Positions 20,314-20,801 of a DNA stretch of 20,801 nucleotides are shown here, one piece after another (positions within the stretch are counted from its first letter, which is position 1; each line of letters begins with the position of its first letter). Position numbers and translations under genes: made by a program. Under the pieces are notes generated by a model. The model did not search any database. It worked only from the letters and a program-made list of their open reading frames with translations, and had not been told where the DNA came from. The stretch is from a virus: the IMG/VR virus record IMGVR_UViG_3300044616_000331, positions 1 through 20,801 of that record. One strand, 5' to 3'.

Positions 20314-20801
20314 TATTTTTCAACCTCTGATGAGAGCAATCGTTGCCAGATTCTATCAAACTGTGGGTTTTCTTGAGCCAAGCGATTGCCAAAACTATAC
20401 AAAGCCTCAGCTACTGGCTTGGCTTTTTTAGAATCAAAGCTCTTAAGGTTCTTGTCTTTCAAGAAGGACTCTCTTGCGTTTAAATATCTGACAACCAATG
20501 GGGCTACTTCGTTGTTTGCTAGACGTGGATCCCTGACCATTTCCTTTAACAAAAGCAATTGATTATCAAACTCACCAACGGTGAATTCAGCTACTTCGGG
20601 GAAGCCTGGATATTCTTGGTGCAGTTTTGTGCGGTAAGCCCTCAGCTTTTCGCTTTGTGCTTCTGATGGGAAAGCAGGGAACATCTTGCGGGCTGCTCGG
20701 AACTTAGCTGAACCAATACGATTCTGTGCTAATTCAACCAGTTCGTCCAGTTTAAGCGACCTTCGTTTGCCCTCTGATTTCTGTCGATTGTAAACATCTT
20801 G
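20313..20801 (-). CDS. C-terminal part of a larger virion-region protein (runs off right edge)
   Basis: The frame is open from the stop at 20315-20313 to the right edge, giving 162 visible residues; an internal ATG at 20684 exists, but the 39 codons upstream of it are open and of the same character (SEGKRRSLKLDELVELAQNR then IGSAKFRAARKM), so this is best read as a 3' fragment. The visible part is helical and charged, with YPGFPEVAEFTVGEFDNQLL and a final FGNRLAQENPQFDRIWQRLL. Its TAA overlaps the ATG of the next gene. By position it may be a large internal virion or portal-proximal protein; the N-terminus is needed to tell. Confidence 0.7.
   Translation of the reverse strand, partial: QDVYNRQKSEGKRRSLKLDELVELAQNRIGSAKFRAARKMFPAFPSEAQSEKLRAYRTKLHQEYPGFPEVAEFTVGEFDNQLLLLKEMVRDPRLANNEVAPLVVRYLNARESFLKDKNLKSFDSKKAKPVAEALYSFGNRLAQENPQFDRIWQRLLSSEVEK

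Noticed and set aside
1-20801. CRISPR array, insertion sequence, integrase or attachment site
   Set aside because: No regularly spaced direct repeats outside coding repeats, and no transposase or integrase motifs on either strand.

Overview
The window is a contiguous piece of a tailed-phage genome with every supported gene on the minus strand, so gene order is read from right (20801) to left (1). A WhiB-type four-cysteine regulator, a family essentially confined to actinobacteria and their phages, points to an actinobacterial host. The moderate base composition and the similarity of several small virion proteins to those of environmental phages suggest, as an inference, an aquatic actinobacterial phage. 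There is no integrase, CRISPR array or tRNA.

Layout in transcription order. (1) 20801-17271: four helical proteins I do not recognise by name (the first truncated by the window edge), each coupled to the next by a TAATG overlap; they are probably internal or head-associated virion proteins. (2) A promoter with an embedded palindrome (17227-17254) and a leader, then a scaffold-like coiled-coil protein and an N4-gp56-type major capsid protein, closed by a hairpin terminator. (3) 15577-12228: a tail-fibre-like small protein, a protein with nine RTATGSG-type repeats, a run of five tiny coupled genes (one with a CxxC motif, four strongly basic), and a connector-like protein. (4) 12224-8213: a large tail protein and four appendage proteins, including a glycine-rich adhesin-like protein. 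(5) 8209-5416: a secreted PA14/Thr-rich protein and a lysis cassette (small two-helix membrane protein, holin, VanY/M15 endolysin, one-helix membrane protein with coiled coil).

(6) 5415-5137 is the main gene-free stretch. It holds three hairpins, then a good minus-strand promoter whose transcript would begin at the base of a 13-bp stem-loop. (7) From 5136 to the left edge is the DNA-metabolism and regulatory block: a small helix-turn-helix protein, a calcineurin-like phosphoesterase, a tiny zinc-ribbon-like protein, a conserved phage protein, a YqaJ/lambda-type exonuclease, a probable single-strand annealing protein, a 49-residue ribbon-helix-helix protein, a Cys-rich possible nuclease, a secreted lysozyme-like protein, WhiB, and two small genes at the edge.

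The absence of a tape-measure gene and of a tail-chaperone frameshift, with a connector-like gene followed by a large tail gene, fits a short-tailed (podovirus-like) virion, though terminase and portal lie outside the window. Seven genes are very short and easily missed: 141-299, 1622-1771, 3778-3948, 6426-6593, 13115-13219, 13764-13940 and the edge fragment 1-172. Six of them are held in place by start/stop overlaps with neighbours; the edge fragment is supported by a strong ribosome-binding site.
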